64,000 nt of DNA from Diospyros lotus (taxonomy: Eukaryota > Streptophyta > Magnoliopsida > Ericales > Ebenaceae): the NCBI RefSeq assembly GCF_014633365.1, contig NC_068341.1, positions 682,001 through 746,000 of the forward strand. Direction: 5' to 3'. Numbering within the stretch: the stretch's first letter is position 1; the number at the start of each line of letters is the position of its first letter. The translations under genes were made by a program, and so were the position numbers. Positions 1-11,177 of this stretch are shown piece after piece. The notes under the pieces are model-generated. The model had not been told where the DNA came from and did no database searches. It worked only from the letters and a program-made list of their open reading frames with translations.

Positions 1-2080
1 AAGACGCTTGCGACGAGTCAGTCAGACTGTTTGTGCTGCGCCTTTTGCCTTTACATGCTCTACTTTCCATGCGCTGTTATTTGTAAGATCCAGCCAAACA
101 CGCCCCAACTCCAATTTTTGTAGGTTAATCATTGGAATGATGGTTTAATGATAGATAATAACTAAAATGTTAAGTATTAAATCTTAAATTTGAGCTTAAT
201 AACATCGTCACAAAAAGCTTAATAGAATTTTCTTTATTAAGTGTTGTTCCTCCTTATTTTTAAAATATAATTATACCTAATTTCATAAATAATGCATCAA
301 TTCCAATCAAATTTAAATTTTAAATATTTAATCATAGATTTTATTTTACTTTCATCCTAAATTTATATTAATATTATAAATATAACATTTTTTAAATTTT
401 AAATTTATTAAGTTTTCCCTGATAAATTTTATTTTTTTAATTTTTATATTAAATTTGTAATTAATATATTTATTTTATTTTATAAAAATACATCACTGTT
501 TAATAAATAAATACTTTTAAGGTAATAAATAAAAGCTAATAAACATGTGTGTGAACAGTGAGTATATATATATATATATATTTTTTCTTTTGCTTCAAAG
601 TTACAAATGGTTGAATTTTTGCCAAAGAGCCCGTGGGCCCCATTGACTGAAGTTGGTGGGTTGAGGGTTGAGATTGGATGATCAGCGGGTGGTGGTGAGA
701 TTTGGGAGATGGAAACAGCGCGGCGATTTTAATGATTTTGGACCTGTAGACCCCACAGAGAGAGAGAGAGTGAAAATTCAACACAACAGCCATCAAATTT
801 GACTCAATTGGATCCACCGACGACCCGGCCCACCGGAAAAAGTAACAAATCGTGAAGCATCGATACAGAGTCAGCTGCGTGACAGAGCAGTAACCACGTT
901 TCCAGAAGCCTATAAATTTTGCAAAATCAAAATTCTTTGTACGCCTAAATATTAAAATAATATATTGTACACTTCCCTCTTGAAATTTGATATTAATGTA
1001 TGAAATATTCCTTAAATCTTTAAAAAAGTTACACCTCCCGTCCGTCCCTGTTATTTTATTATTAGATGGACTTGACTTTTTATGCATTTACATATATTTT
1101 TTTCCAATCATTGTAATTTTAAAAATGTAAAAGAGATGAGTAATGTAATTTATGAAAATGTTAAGGGTGTGGATATAATTTAATCAAATTTTAAAATACA
1201 AAATGTTATGGGTGGTGATGGGATTTGTAAACCCAATGTTATCATGTGAGTGTCAATCAAACTCAAAAGTAAAAATAAATTTAAATTTTAACACAACAAA
1301 ATTAACCTAACCATATTAATTCAAATGGATTTTTAAGATTTTTATTTATTAAAGTGTTATTATAATCTCATCTCTATTATTCAAATGTGTTATATGCATC
1401 CCGCATATTTAATTTTACGATTTTTAAAAATCTTGGAATTAATGACATTAAAAATCTCATCTAATAACTTTTGATTGTGTCAAGAATCTCGTTCATTGCT
1501 AAAAATTTAATTTATATAAATAATATAATTTTTTATAAATAAACACACATATATTCTTCAACTTAAATAATATTTTAATATTTTTCATGATTTTTTTAGA
1601 ATATTAATCTTTTAAAAACAAATATCATAATCAATTGATTAGAACAAAAGTATGTCCCTTAATTTAATTTTTAAATCACAATGAGACATCAAAATAGTAC
1701 GGATGCTATAAATAATTATCACATGCCAAAACTATCTAACGCAATACCCAAAAGAATATATTCCTTCCCAGTTTGTGCAGGCAGCCGCAACAATCCCATT
1801 CGATTCCCAATCATATTCTCTTTATCAATTAATTCTCATTCGTTGAGATGATAGGCTGCCAATGCTTAAACAAAAGCATTACGGATAAATATGTATTTTT
1901 GTTGTTATATTTTTATATTTTTTGTAGTTATTTATTTTTTTGTTATTTTAATTATTTATGAAGATTATTTTTGAGTCAATTTAATTTAAATATTTGGCAT
2001 TTATTTCTTAAATATTTTATTATTTTAATTATACTCATGTCGATGTTAGAAATTAATCGACTATTATTCGTCGGTACATA
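1..2080. other. AT-rich intergenic DNA
   Basis: No gene is recognised here. The stretch is mostly AT-rich, with a TA microsatellite near 562-582 and a short GA run near 760-771. A GC-richer patch at about 590-920 contains a 183-codon open frame on the minus strand, but it has no recognisable domain and looks like chance. The first 120 bases are GC-richer and could be the edge of something outside the window. Confidence 0.5.
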
Positions 2081-2820
2081 CTGATAAAATGAACACAATT
2101 AGGAAGAAAAATAGGCACAGCAAAGGAATTTGATGTGATTGTGGCGAGTGTTTCGATTGTCGGTACTTGCAAACACTCCGATGCTCAGGTAAGTATGAGA
2201 GTCAGGAGCAACTGTGTAGCTGTGGGCTAGTAAGAAAAAACATATCCTTAGCTCTTGAGAAAGTTGGCAGATATATAAGAAAATGGAATGTCCATTTGGG
2301 TACGTCGTATGCCTGCAGGTGATGGAACTGAATATTTGGCGCCAACGTCCGAATGGCGGCATAACACCGACGGGACCCTCATTAATAAAGATGAAAATTT
2401 GCCATTAATGAGGATGAGATTTGAGGTAGGCGAGCAAAAATCCAGAAGTGGTTGCAATGATGATATTGCAGACAGGTATAGGGCCAGGATGGGACCACCA
2501 TGGGCCAATAAAATGGGCCGAGGGAATAGGGCTTGGATAGCCTAGCTAGAATAACCCCTAGCCCATAATTGCTCTCTGGTTACTTTGCGATATTCTTGTT
2601 ATGCGAGCTGATCAATTAGGCCCGTGAGTTGGAAGCGTGCAGTATGGCTGGAAGCTCGCTAAAAGTATTGTTGGGGGCTCGTTTAAAGCCTGCTTGATCT
2701 TGTGACCTGAGCTTGGTCTCCAATGATGTGTGGCCTTACTCCAACAGACTTAGCTTGGAGCCTATTGGACTTTAAGCGATTGGGTTGAGCCCAGCCCATA
2801 AGAAATAGTATGGGAAATAC
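2081..2820. repeat. Repeat-like GC-richer patch, possible TRIM or LTR relic
   Basis: This block has a base composition unlike its AT-rich flanks and carries phrases that recur in plant LTR relics, such as a GGCGCCAACG stretch near 2339 and repeated GGGCT/GCCCA words at 2500-2810. Short open frames on both strands overlap and share no family signature. I read it as the remains of a small LTR or TRIM element. No paired LTRs or target duplication were found, so the class is a guess. Confidence 0.3.
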
Positions 2821-4529
2821 TCATAACAACTTCTAAATCTTTATCTTTTAATTAATTCAAGTTTTATACTTTAATTTGTAAAAAAAATAAAGTGAGATGA
2901 TAAAATATATATACACTTTGTTTATATCAAAGTTCAAGAATTTAATTGACACAAAAATACAGATCTAATATTATATTAAAATAATAAAAAATTAATTATA
3001 AATTTAAAGTATAATAGTTAAATTAATTTAAAAAATATAATTCAAATTTATAGTCTAAATAACAAACAAATTTAAATAAACACACAAAAATTCATAAAAA
3101 TAGATGGACGAAAAGTATAAATTTATCGCAAAGCATGACCTTAGTCATCATGAACATATAGATTTATCGCGAAGCATCACCTGGGTCGGCTGCAACATTA
3201 TCGCCTACTACCTTGACATGCTCATCTTTGTCGTTGTCGTCGATGACGAGGTCCTCACCACCACCAACGTTGCTGCACTACCGTCAGTGCGAGTCTCTCT
3301 CTCTCTCTCTTACTCTTTCACTCTTTTGTTTCATCAAGCACAGTGGTTTGGCTGCTTCATCAATTGCTTGGAAAATTGGACCTCCTTTCTCTAAGGAATT
3401 TCGTTTCTTTGATTTGAAAGAAAAACCCATCACTGAGCATAAGTGGAAAAATAAATTATCTAAAAAAAAAAAACTATCAAACAGTGCATAAGTGAATTTG
3501 GGCGGAAAAAATGGGTTTTTCTTGGAAAAAAGTGACTATGCCTAATATTAATATTCACAAACCCAACAAAGCTAACCGCAAACGTAGAATATTCTGACGA
3601 CATTGTGTGGATCAGATTCCAACACGTGTTTGATTGCCACAGAATTTCCTCTCACGCTCTCAGATTTTTTTTTTTATTTCTATGTTGTTAACACAACTAA
3701 AAAAATAATATATTATCTAAAAAATAAAAATATTTAAATTTTCGTTTACACCCTAATATTCAATCGGAGATTCTTATAAATTTTAATCTCGATCTAGACT
3801 AAACAAAAACACACACACAAAAAAAAATCTAAATTATGAAAATTAAATGAATAATGGTATGTAACTTAAATTTGAGAGAAAATTAATTAGGTTAATGAGT
3901 GAAATGCACTCCTTTTTTTTTTATTTTAACAAAATTTTGGGTTGTCTTCTCTTCATTATTAGCTTTTGTTTTTGGTGTGTTTTGTACAACAAGTACCTTT
4001 TATTGTTTCTTGTATCCCTTCTTACAAACAAAGCTAATTACTTGGGCTGGAATCTGAATTATCGTCATCTATGAATATATGGTCCCCCTCTATATGTGTA
4101 TGTGTGTGTGAATGGAAGATTAGAGATTGAAGTTGATTCATGATGAGAGTTAAAAGGTTAATCATGGTTCATAATTTATTAGTAAAATTTTATCTATTTC
4201 TTAAATTTGAGATTGTCCTGTTAATTTTTAAATTTAAGTTGCCGTGAGTAAATTATTTTTGCAAGAAAAAATTGGCAAGACAGTAAATTTTATTAACATT
4301 TAAATCAGTCATTATGTTTAAAATTGTGCAATAAAAAGGTAATCAATGACATATCTCACTCATTACATATTGTGCCCTTGTATCTCCTGTTAGGTCGGTC
4401 TTCTTTTGTCTTGGAGCTCTAAGTTAAGTTGGCCTCTTGACATAGAGTAAACTTTTCTATTGGAGTGACATATTTTTATGTTCTATAGTTGAGAAGATGA
4501 ATATTGAAATTGAAGGGGATGGCAACCGG
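2821..4529. other. Intergenic DNA with microsatellites
   Basis: No gene is recognised. There is a CT microsatellite near 3295-3311, several poly-A/T runs and a TG-rich run near 4098-4110. Short open frames at 3104-3491 owe their length to the CT repeat. Confidence 0.5.
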
Positions 4530-4615
4530 GGGGTGGTGGCGCAGTTGGCTAGCGCGTAGGTCTCATAGCTCTGAGAGTAATCCTGAGGTCGAGAGTTCGA
4601 GCCTCTCTCACCCCA
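4530..4615 (+). tRNA. Elongator tRNA-Met (CAT) with intron
   Basis: The sequence folds as a complete tRNA. The acceptor strand GGGGTGG (4530-4536) pairs with TCACCCC (4608-4614), followed by discriminator A. The D arm is GCGCAGTTGGCTAGCGC and the T arm is GAGAG-TTCGAGC-CTCTC. The anticodon CAT is at 4564-4566. A 12-base intron (about 4568-4579) follows base 37, as is usual for plant elongator tRNA-Met genes, and its removal gives the standard CTCATAA loop. It delivers methionine at internal codons in the cytosol. The internal A and B boxes for RNA polymerase III lie in the D and T arms. All stems are intact, so it is probably functional. Confidence 0.95.
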
Positions 4616-5016
4616 CTCTTGTTTTTTCTCTGTAGCTTGTACGTGACAAAGACATCAATGAATAATGCTATGGCCTCCATTCTCCAGGCCGACAAAACAT
4701 AATGTAAAGTGTAAAATCTTTCATAAACATTCCCCCAATTACATATACCACGGAAGAACATCAAAACGTGTTTTCCACTTCATCATGGATATAGCATCTG
4801 CCCGAAAAGGCACTTCTTCGCTGGGATATATACCAAGTGGACCATAGCATTATTATTCCTCCCAGACCCACTTAGCCCTGAAAGCATTATCCACGGCCGG
4901 CCTTCTGCATGCAGCCCGTAAATCCAAGAAACGAACGAGAGCAGCAATAAAAACAGCCCTTTACAGTTGCAAATGAAGAAACAACCATCTCAATTCGACT
5001 TAACAAATAAAAACTT
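4616..5016. other. Spacer between tRNA-Met and LINE relic
   Basis: No gene or clear element is visible. Short open frames on both strands have no family signature. Confidence 0.4.
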
Positions 5017-5430
5017 CTAAAAAAGCAGCCCCCAAATGAAAGTATGCCCAACAAATAATGGGGTATGGTCCAAGAGGCTACCCCATATTTGGGGGCACCA
5101 AAGCTTAGAATCAAGAGAAGCGACCAACCAATCTGGGGGCAACAAGATCTTGTCAATCCTGCTTCTACACAAAGAGTTGATCCCACCACAAATAAACTTT
5201 CCACCCATCAGGGGCAAATCCACCAGTTCACAATTCAACACAAATTCATTAAACAACCTTATTCTCCTAAACAGAGCCTATCTGTTAGATCTTTCATCCA
5301 AATTCAATACTTCGGTAAAACCCCCCATCAAACAGCAAGGAAATGAGGAAGAAGATTTAAAAGAATGCAAATCAGACCAGAAACACGGACTTCTCCTGTT
5401 CACTGGAGGGAGCGTATACACACATCATGA
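5017..5430 (-). pseudogene. LINE (non-LTR retrotransposon) endonuclease relic
   Basis: Read on the minus strand in one frame, this region shows the order of motifs of the apurinic-type endonuclease at the start of LINE ORF2. These are a VYT.PPVNRRSPCFW segment, then a GGFTEVLNLDERS segment (the degenerate GDFN/E region), one in-frame TAG, then FNEFVLNCELVDLPLMGGKF and SRIDKILLPPDW, and finally LLDHTPL in place of the usual SDHxPI. The enzyme family nicks target DNA to prime reverse transcription. Only about 135 residues remain, with a stop and no reverse transcriptase, so this is a dead fragment. Outer limits are approximate. Confidence 0.75.
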
Positions 5431-6029
5431 AGCATTTGACTTGTTGAAAAGTCCACTCTCTTCCAATCGCAATCCAGTTAGGATTTACCTCCAAACTCTG
5501 AGCCTTAAAAAACAGTGGCATCCCATATCACAATAATACAACCCATACTGTTAGCAGAAGAAAATGGAAGAACTCAACTTTTGCTCTTTAACTTTTCCTT
5601 AGGCGGAAAGGGAGTTTTTAAAGAAAGCTGAATCATCATCTTCTCAACTTCATTTGTTCAAGACATCCTACGATTTTCCGTGAAGAAATATATACTATAA
5701 ATTCACAATACGATGGTCGTGCCTAAGAATTCTTTCAACATTTTAATTCCCCAGACTGTTGTTCAATTGGACTCATCTAAGACATATTCTCATCCATCAA
5801 CCAAATAAATTGCAAAAGATAGCAAGGAAGCATTGATTGGCAGAATGTCTTGTACAAGCCACATCACTGGCATAAAGGGTTTTGCTAATATAATCTTTAA
5901 AGCCCCTTTTTTTTCACAGGTTCTGTAAGAGGGTGTGTGGATTCTGAAATATTTTGCTTTCCCAGCTCAAAACAAGGAGACATACTGAGAAGCTAAATCA
6001 ACGATGATACTTGTGGAGGATGATTTAAA
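5431..6029. other. Spacer, probably including the 3' UTR of the 6030-7499 gene
   Basis: No coding signature is seen. The part next to 6030 is probably the 3' untranslated region of the minus-strand gene that ends there. A polyadenylation site could not be placed with confidence. Confidence 0.4.
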
Positions 6030-7499
6030 TCAATTCCACTCCAGTTCCCCCAATGTGGCAGAACCTATCCCTTCCCAGACTTCACTGCAGCCTACTTCTT
6101 CATTATCGACACCTTCCATGTTACAGTCCCACCAGCCACATCCATTTGCATCTGTTAAGCAAACCACAAAACCAACACTTATAAGCTCGAGCACAAACAA
6201 GGAATTTATAATATAAAATATTCACAGATTATCTAAATGCAAGAAACCATCAAGGTAGTTTGTCACTTATAAATAGCATACTCACAATGGTTGAAAGGAT
6301 GTTTTGGTTTCTTGTTTGCAATTAAACTCTCTTTTTTCTCTTTTCGCTTGGCTATTGGACGAGTGGTTTGTGGATCACCTCCAAGAACAACCAAATGTTT
6401 TCGAGCAGATTGTTTCCCATCTTCACCTTTGAAACACATGAAAAGGTGGGGAGTAAAAAAGGTAATATATGATATGTCAGAATTAAGTTTCTAGTGACAA
6501 TATGCCACATTCAAAGTATGAATTTTCTACTAGTTCGTGGACTGTGCTTCAAGCTAGACTAGCAAGAAGTTGGATGACACACACACACACACACACACAT
6601 TCAACAATTCATAAACCAATCAATCGGTTAGATGACAAACCTGAAAATGGGCTTTTCCTTTTCCTGGATGCTTGGTTTTGGATATCATCTATGCCAGCAT
6701 TTCCAACATCATCAATGGCACATGAACCAATACAATCTTCGCCCACTTTTCTGGTCCACTTGAACTGTTCAAAAACTTCATCAAGAACAGGCTTCACCTC
6801 TGCTTCAACTCTTTTCTTAGTCTCATTTTTTCTTTCATTTGACCCACTCAAATCCTTATGTCCCACGGGTGACAAGAAGTGATTCTCCTCCTTTCCCTGA
6901 CAGAAACAAACAAAAAAGTAACCCTTCACTTTTTAAGCCAAAATTTTAACAAATTCGCTTCAAATTTTGGTACGAAGTGTAGTTACCCACAAACCCGCTG
7001 TTTCGCAGCCAAGGAAACGCTAGAATGTATACACTTTACAGCCTCCGCTAAGTGTGTTTAATGCCAACTACTTAAATCCCTAGTCGATTTTTCCGTTTCT
7101 CGGAAGCCCGCATAATAAGTAAAAGAATGAGATCCTAAACTCCATTTCATCTTTCCGACACTTTACAATCACAGGCAAGACCATACCTGAGATGAACTTG
7201 GCAAGACAGAACTCCTGTGCAGCTTACGATTGAGGAAGTCCGAGAGCGAAACGCCTGAGCCTTTGTTGGGAACTTTTACCTTAGCGTTCTCTTTACAAAC
7301 GCCTGACCTGATTGGTAAACAGAAAGATGGAAAAAACCACAAAGAGTACAGCATCAAAATCAATCAAAATACGGGCATTAAATGACAACATGGAAATACA
7401 GTAATCTGCTCACTGGTTGGGAGTCGAAGTGCGAAAGAGGAGCGTCGAAGTTATAGATCGCTGCCCCAAAACCCTAACTGGCGGACCTCTTGAATTCAT
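6030..7499 (-). CDS. Five-exon gene, conserved-looking protein of unknown function (241 aa)
   Basis: I do not recognise the family. Five exons on the minus strand fit in phase with GT-AG introns: 7499-7414, 7307-7187, 6896-6641, 6426-6286 and 6151-6030 (stop TGA). They total 726 bases, or 241 residues. The start chosen, at 7499, gives MNSRGPPVRVLGQRS. An in-frame ATG at 7652 would add 51 residues but lies in what looks like 5' UTR. The protein is hydrophilic and Lys/Glu-rich, with a basic patch SRKRKSPF at the end of exon 3 and another basic patch (AKRKEKKES) in exon 4. The C-terminus is Trp/Cys-rich (GCGWWDCNMEGVDNEEVG, then EVWEGIGSATLGELEWN). No signal peptide or membrane segment is seen. 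A nuclear protein is possible from the basic patches, but that is inference. A CA microsatellite sits in intron 3. Confidence 0.75.
6581..6599 (+). repeat. (CA)n microsatellite in an intron
   Basis: A run of about nine CA units lies in the third intron of the minus-strand gene 6030-7499. Confidence 0.9.
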
Positions 7500-8595
7500 T
7501 TTCCTGTGATCTGCTTCCAAGTTCCAAGTCTCCCAATTTGATTTTCGTTTCGCTTTCCCGTCGCCTTGATTTGGCGCCAAATTCCCAAATGTTTGGGAAA
7601 GAAAGAATTCATTGGGCCCCTTTTTTGGACCCAACGGCCCAAATAATTTCACTTCATCATGTTATTATTATATGAATGAATATGAATATACGATGACAGT
7701 TATAATAATCATTCAAAAAATATTATAAAAATATAATAAATATATCGTGTCTCTGAAAATAAAATATATTCAGTATAACTGTCATAAACATAATTTTTCA
7801 TAAATATTAATGGATCACTCCATTAAAAAAGTAACATAAACATATTTATTTGATGATTTTACCGATTTAACATAAGTCAAAGTTTGATATATGGTTAATC
7901 GCCCAAAAGAAGATCATCTTATTAATTTTATTTTAAATTAAAATATATGAAAAAATTTATAATAAAAAGATATATATATATATACATAAAACTTATTTAA
8001 ATATTTATTAAAATTAATATAAAAATAAATTAATTAAGCAACCATTTTCCTCCCTAGACAAAATGTCAAAAAGGGCATATAAAATTGGCCTAATCACTTG
8101 ATTTATTTTGAATTTTTTGTTATTTTTTTATTTAATCATATTTTTATAATCACTTCAATTTATACATAATACTTTAATATTGGTTGCAATTGTATCTTAA
8201 TTTATTTTATCTTGTATCTCTATTGATGTAGCAAAATGAATCGGTACCCTAATGTGTTTTATGATATTTTACTATTGTGTTTAGTTTTGATGATAAAAAA
8301 TAAAATTGATTTATACCCTAAGTCATAAGTCAAATATATAATTTTCAAACAAAAAACAATTTCAAATGTGTTGTTGAATTAGAATTGAATCAAATTAACT
8401 ATAATTATATATATATATATATATAAATGGAGATTTGGAACAACTTATCTTTTGATTTAAATAAATATGCTAAAATATTGTTGAATCGTTGGTCAAATTA
8501 GAGTAAAATTTTTCAAAGGCAAGAAACAAGTTGTCAACAGATTCTAAAGACCTATCGACTTAGAACCAGTCGACTAAAGTATGGTATTGATAGAT
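7500..8595. other. Promoter-side and AT-rich spacer
   Basis: The first 150 bases hold the likely 5' UTR and promoter of the divergent minus-strand gene. The rest is AT-rich spacer with TA runs (for example 7970-7983 and 8407-8423). No gene is seen. Confidence 0.4.
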
Positions 8596-9993
8596 TGATA
8601 TTTTGCCTTTGATATGATTTTGATGATAAAAATCAATTATATTTTGATGATGAAATTATTTTGTTAATGGTTATTAACTTGATGCTACAAATTTCTTTTA
8701 TGTATTCTATTAATCACCAAAATAAAAATTAAATTCATGATAAATTTTTTGATGGAATTTGCAATATTATGTTTTTATTTGATTAAAAATGTACCAAAAA
8801 TATTGTGATAAATGTTTTAATGGTATTTGAAATATTATGTTTGTATTTGATTAAAAATGTTGTACAAAAATATTATTTTCAAAGAGCTTTAAAAAAATCC
8901 CAACGCTGCTAACCCCCAAACTCGAACCCTCGCCATCAACCACACCAAAACTCCTACGCGCGCGCTCAAGCCCACTTCATCTACAACATTTCTCACTTAT
9001 GTGTGCATATAAATTAATTATATAGTACACCGAATCCCATTTTCCTTAGCAAATTATTGACCGTTTGTACCAATCTGCTAATCGACAGAATGTTTGCATT
9101 GCATCTGTTGATCAATTTGCTCTCATTTGTCAATCAATAGAATGCGTTTTCACTAATCTGTCAACTATTTTTTAAATTTTAACAAACCAGTCGACCGATT
9201 CTCTTCATCTATCGATCATTTCTGTCGCAAGAACCTCCAACGACTAGTTTTTTCACCCATCCAAAGTGCTCCTCCCACTATCAATGGTAAGATTTTTGAA
9301 AGGGGTTGTGAAGCACTATAAATAGAGGGCAAATAGATGATTTAATCTAACCAAGAGAATTAATTGCAAGCTTTCAAGTGCTTTATCCTTTAAGTGCTCA
9401 ATTGTTTTATCCTTTTTTTCTCTCTTAAGGCTTTATTACTTCATTGTATTTATTTGTTTCAAGTCTTGTTTCATTTTGAGAGAATTTGTAATTGGAGTTT
9501 TGCCTCTCAAATCCTCTCTTGTTTTGTATCATTCTCCATTTACCTAGCTTGTATAGGTAAAAGGGCTACATTGATTGTAGGAGATTGTATTATCTAGCTA
9601 GTTTGCTAGAGAGTCTACATTGCTTATAGGAGGATTGTGATTCCTAACTTATTGTTAGAAGGCTTATTTGTCTAAGCAAGAGATTGCAAATTCCTAACTT
9701 ATTACTAGAGGGCTTATCCAGAGAGATAAGAGAATTATAGTGAATTGGTTGAAAAATCGTTAGTGAAGAGCTAAGGGAGTGGATTAGGTTTGGTTTAAAC
9801 CGAACCATAATAAATTGCTTATGTCTCTCTTTTTGTTCTTGTTCTTGTTCTTGTTTTATTTATTGTGTCGAACAATTCCTCACTTAGATTAAAGTCACAC
9901 TTTTCATCAAAAAAGATTTAAAATTCAATCAAATTCTTAAATAACCCAATTCACCCTCCTCTTAATTTTGGTGCCATTGTTTAAAACCTAACA
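8596..9993 (+). repeat. Copia-1 5' LTR
   Basis: Long stretches match 17400-18357, for example the AT-rich block at 8700-8900 and the text around CAAAGAGCTTTAAAAAAATC. A CACTATAAATAGAGG TATA region lies near 9313-9327, consistent with an LTR promoter. The end is set at ACA just before the degenerate primer site. The start is approximate. Confidence 0.7.
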
Positions 9994-10046
9994 ATTAGTA
10001 TCAAAACCTAACTCCTTGTTATAAGCAACAACTTAAGGAGAGATCC

Positions 10047-11012
10047 ATGGCATTCATGAAGGTTTCCATGTTTAAGGAATGTTATCCTATTGATATGACA
10101 CATTTTTTTGATGGCTCATACTATGAATCTTGGAGAATAAGAATTTGTGTTTTCATGAAATCCATTGATTTTAGTTTGTGGAAAAATATGATTTGTTCCA
10201 AAACCAAAATTCATTTGGAGTGAAGATGATAAAAACTATTTTTATACAAAAATTTCTTTGTGTTCAAATGCTAAAAATATATTGAATACTCTCGATTTAA
10301 TTTATCTTATTAACAAATGTTGTGAGCATGATGATGAAAATTTATAGGTTGAAAATTCTTTGAATCATCAACAAAGAAAGAAGGAAGAAAGCTGAAATCC
10401 CATCTCGTGCTTTATGGCTAAGGAAGAAGATGAAGTAACCTCTAGTTTTACTTATGTTAGTAATGATAATGATGATGATTTTTTAGAAAAAGAATTACTA
10501 AATGCTTTTGATGAATTATATGTCAACTTTGAAAAAGTGTGTTTGAAAAATAAAACTCTTCAAATTCAACTTGATTCTTTATCTAAAGAGTTGGAAGTTT
10601 TAAAATAAAATAAAAAAATGAACTTTTGCCTACTTCCAACAAGGAATTTTTATTGGAAAAAGATTTAAAGGAAAGACAATTGAAATCACCTAATAGTGCT
10701 TTGAATGAGAAACCTATTTTAAATAAGAAGATTTCAAATTCTTGTGATTATGACAAAGGTGTTCAAAATTCTTATAGTCAAAGAGCTAATATCAAGAGCT
10801 TATCTTTACACACCTCTCATGACATTAGATGTTTTCATTGTTGCAAGTTAGGTCATATTACATTTTGTTGTGCTTTTAAAAGAAAATCAACTAGTGGCTC
10901 TAATTTGAAATGGATTCCTAAGCGAACTAAGATATTTAGTATTTCTTATACTAAACCCCAAGGATCCAAGCTTGATTTGATACAAAAAATTTCTCACTTT
11001 CATTTTTATTGA
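10047..11012 (+). pseudogene. Copia-1 gag relic
   Basis: The frame opening at ATG 10047 gives a copia gag N-terminus (MAFMKVSMF..., with FFDGSYYESWRIRICVFM as the core), then breaks. Later pieces at 10414-10608 and 10626-11012 include the zinc knuckle CFHCCKLGHITFCC (CX2CX4HX4C). Gag would package element RNA in virus-like particles. Frameshifts and stops separate the pieces, so it is not functional. Confidence 0.7.
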
Positions 11013-11177
11013 TCTCTAAAATTAAGGAAAAGTTAGAGTGATTTTCAAATTTTGATATATGCATTGATTAAGGGAGAGAATAAAAATTTGTTGATATGTG
11101 CAGGAAATTATTATCTTGATAAATGATCTTGAGCACAACCTAATTAACATAAGTCAATTGTGTGAAAAGGGACATAG

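Noticed and set aside
536..1087. 183-codon open frame on the minus strand
   Set aside because: No domain, low-complexity ends and a TA microsatellite in the frame; nothing supports translation.
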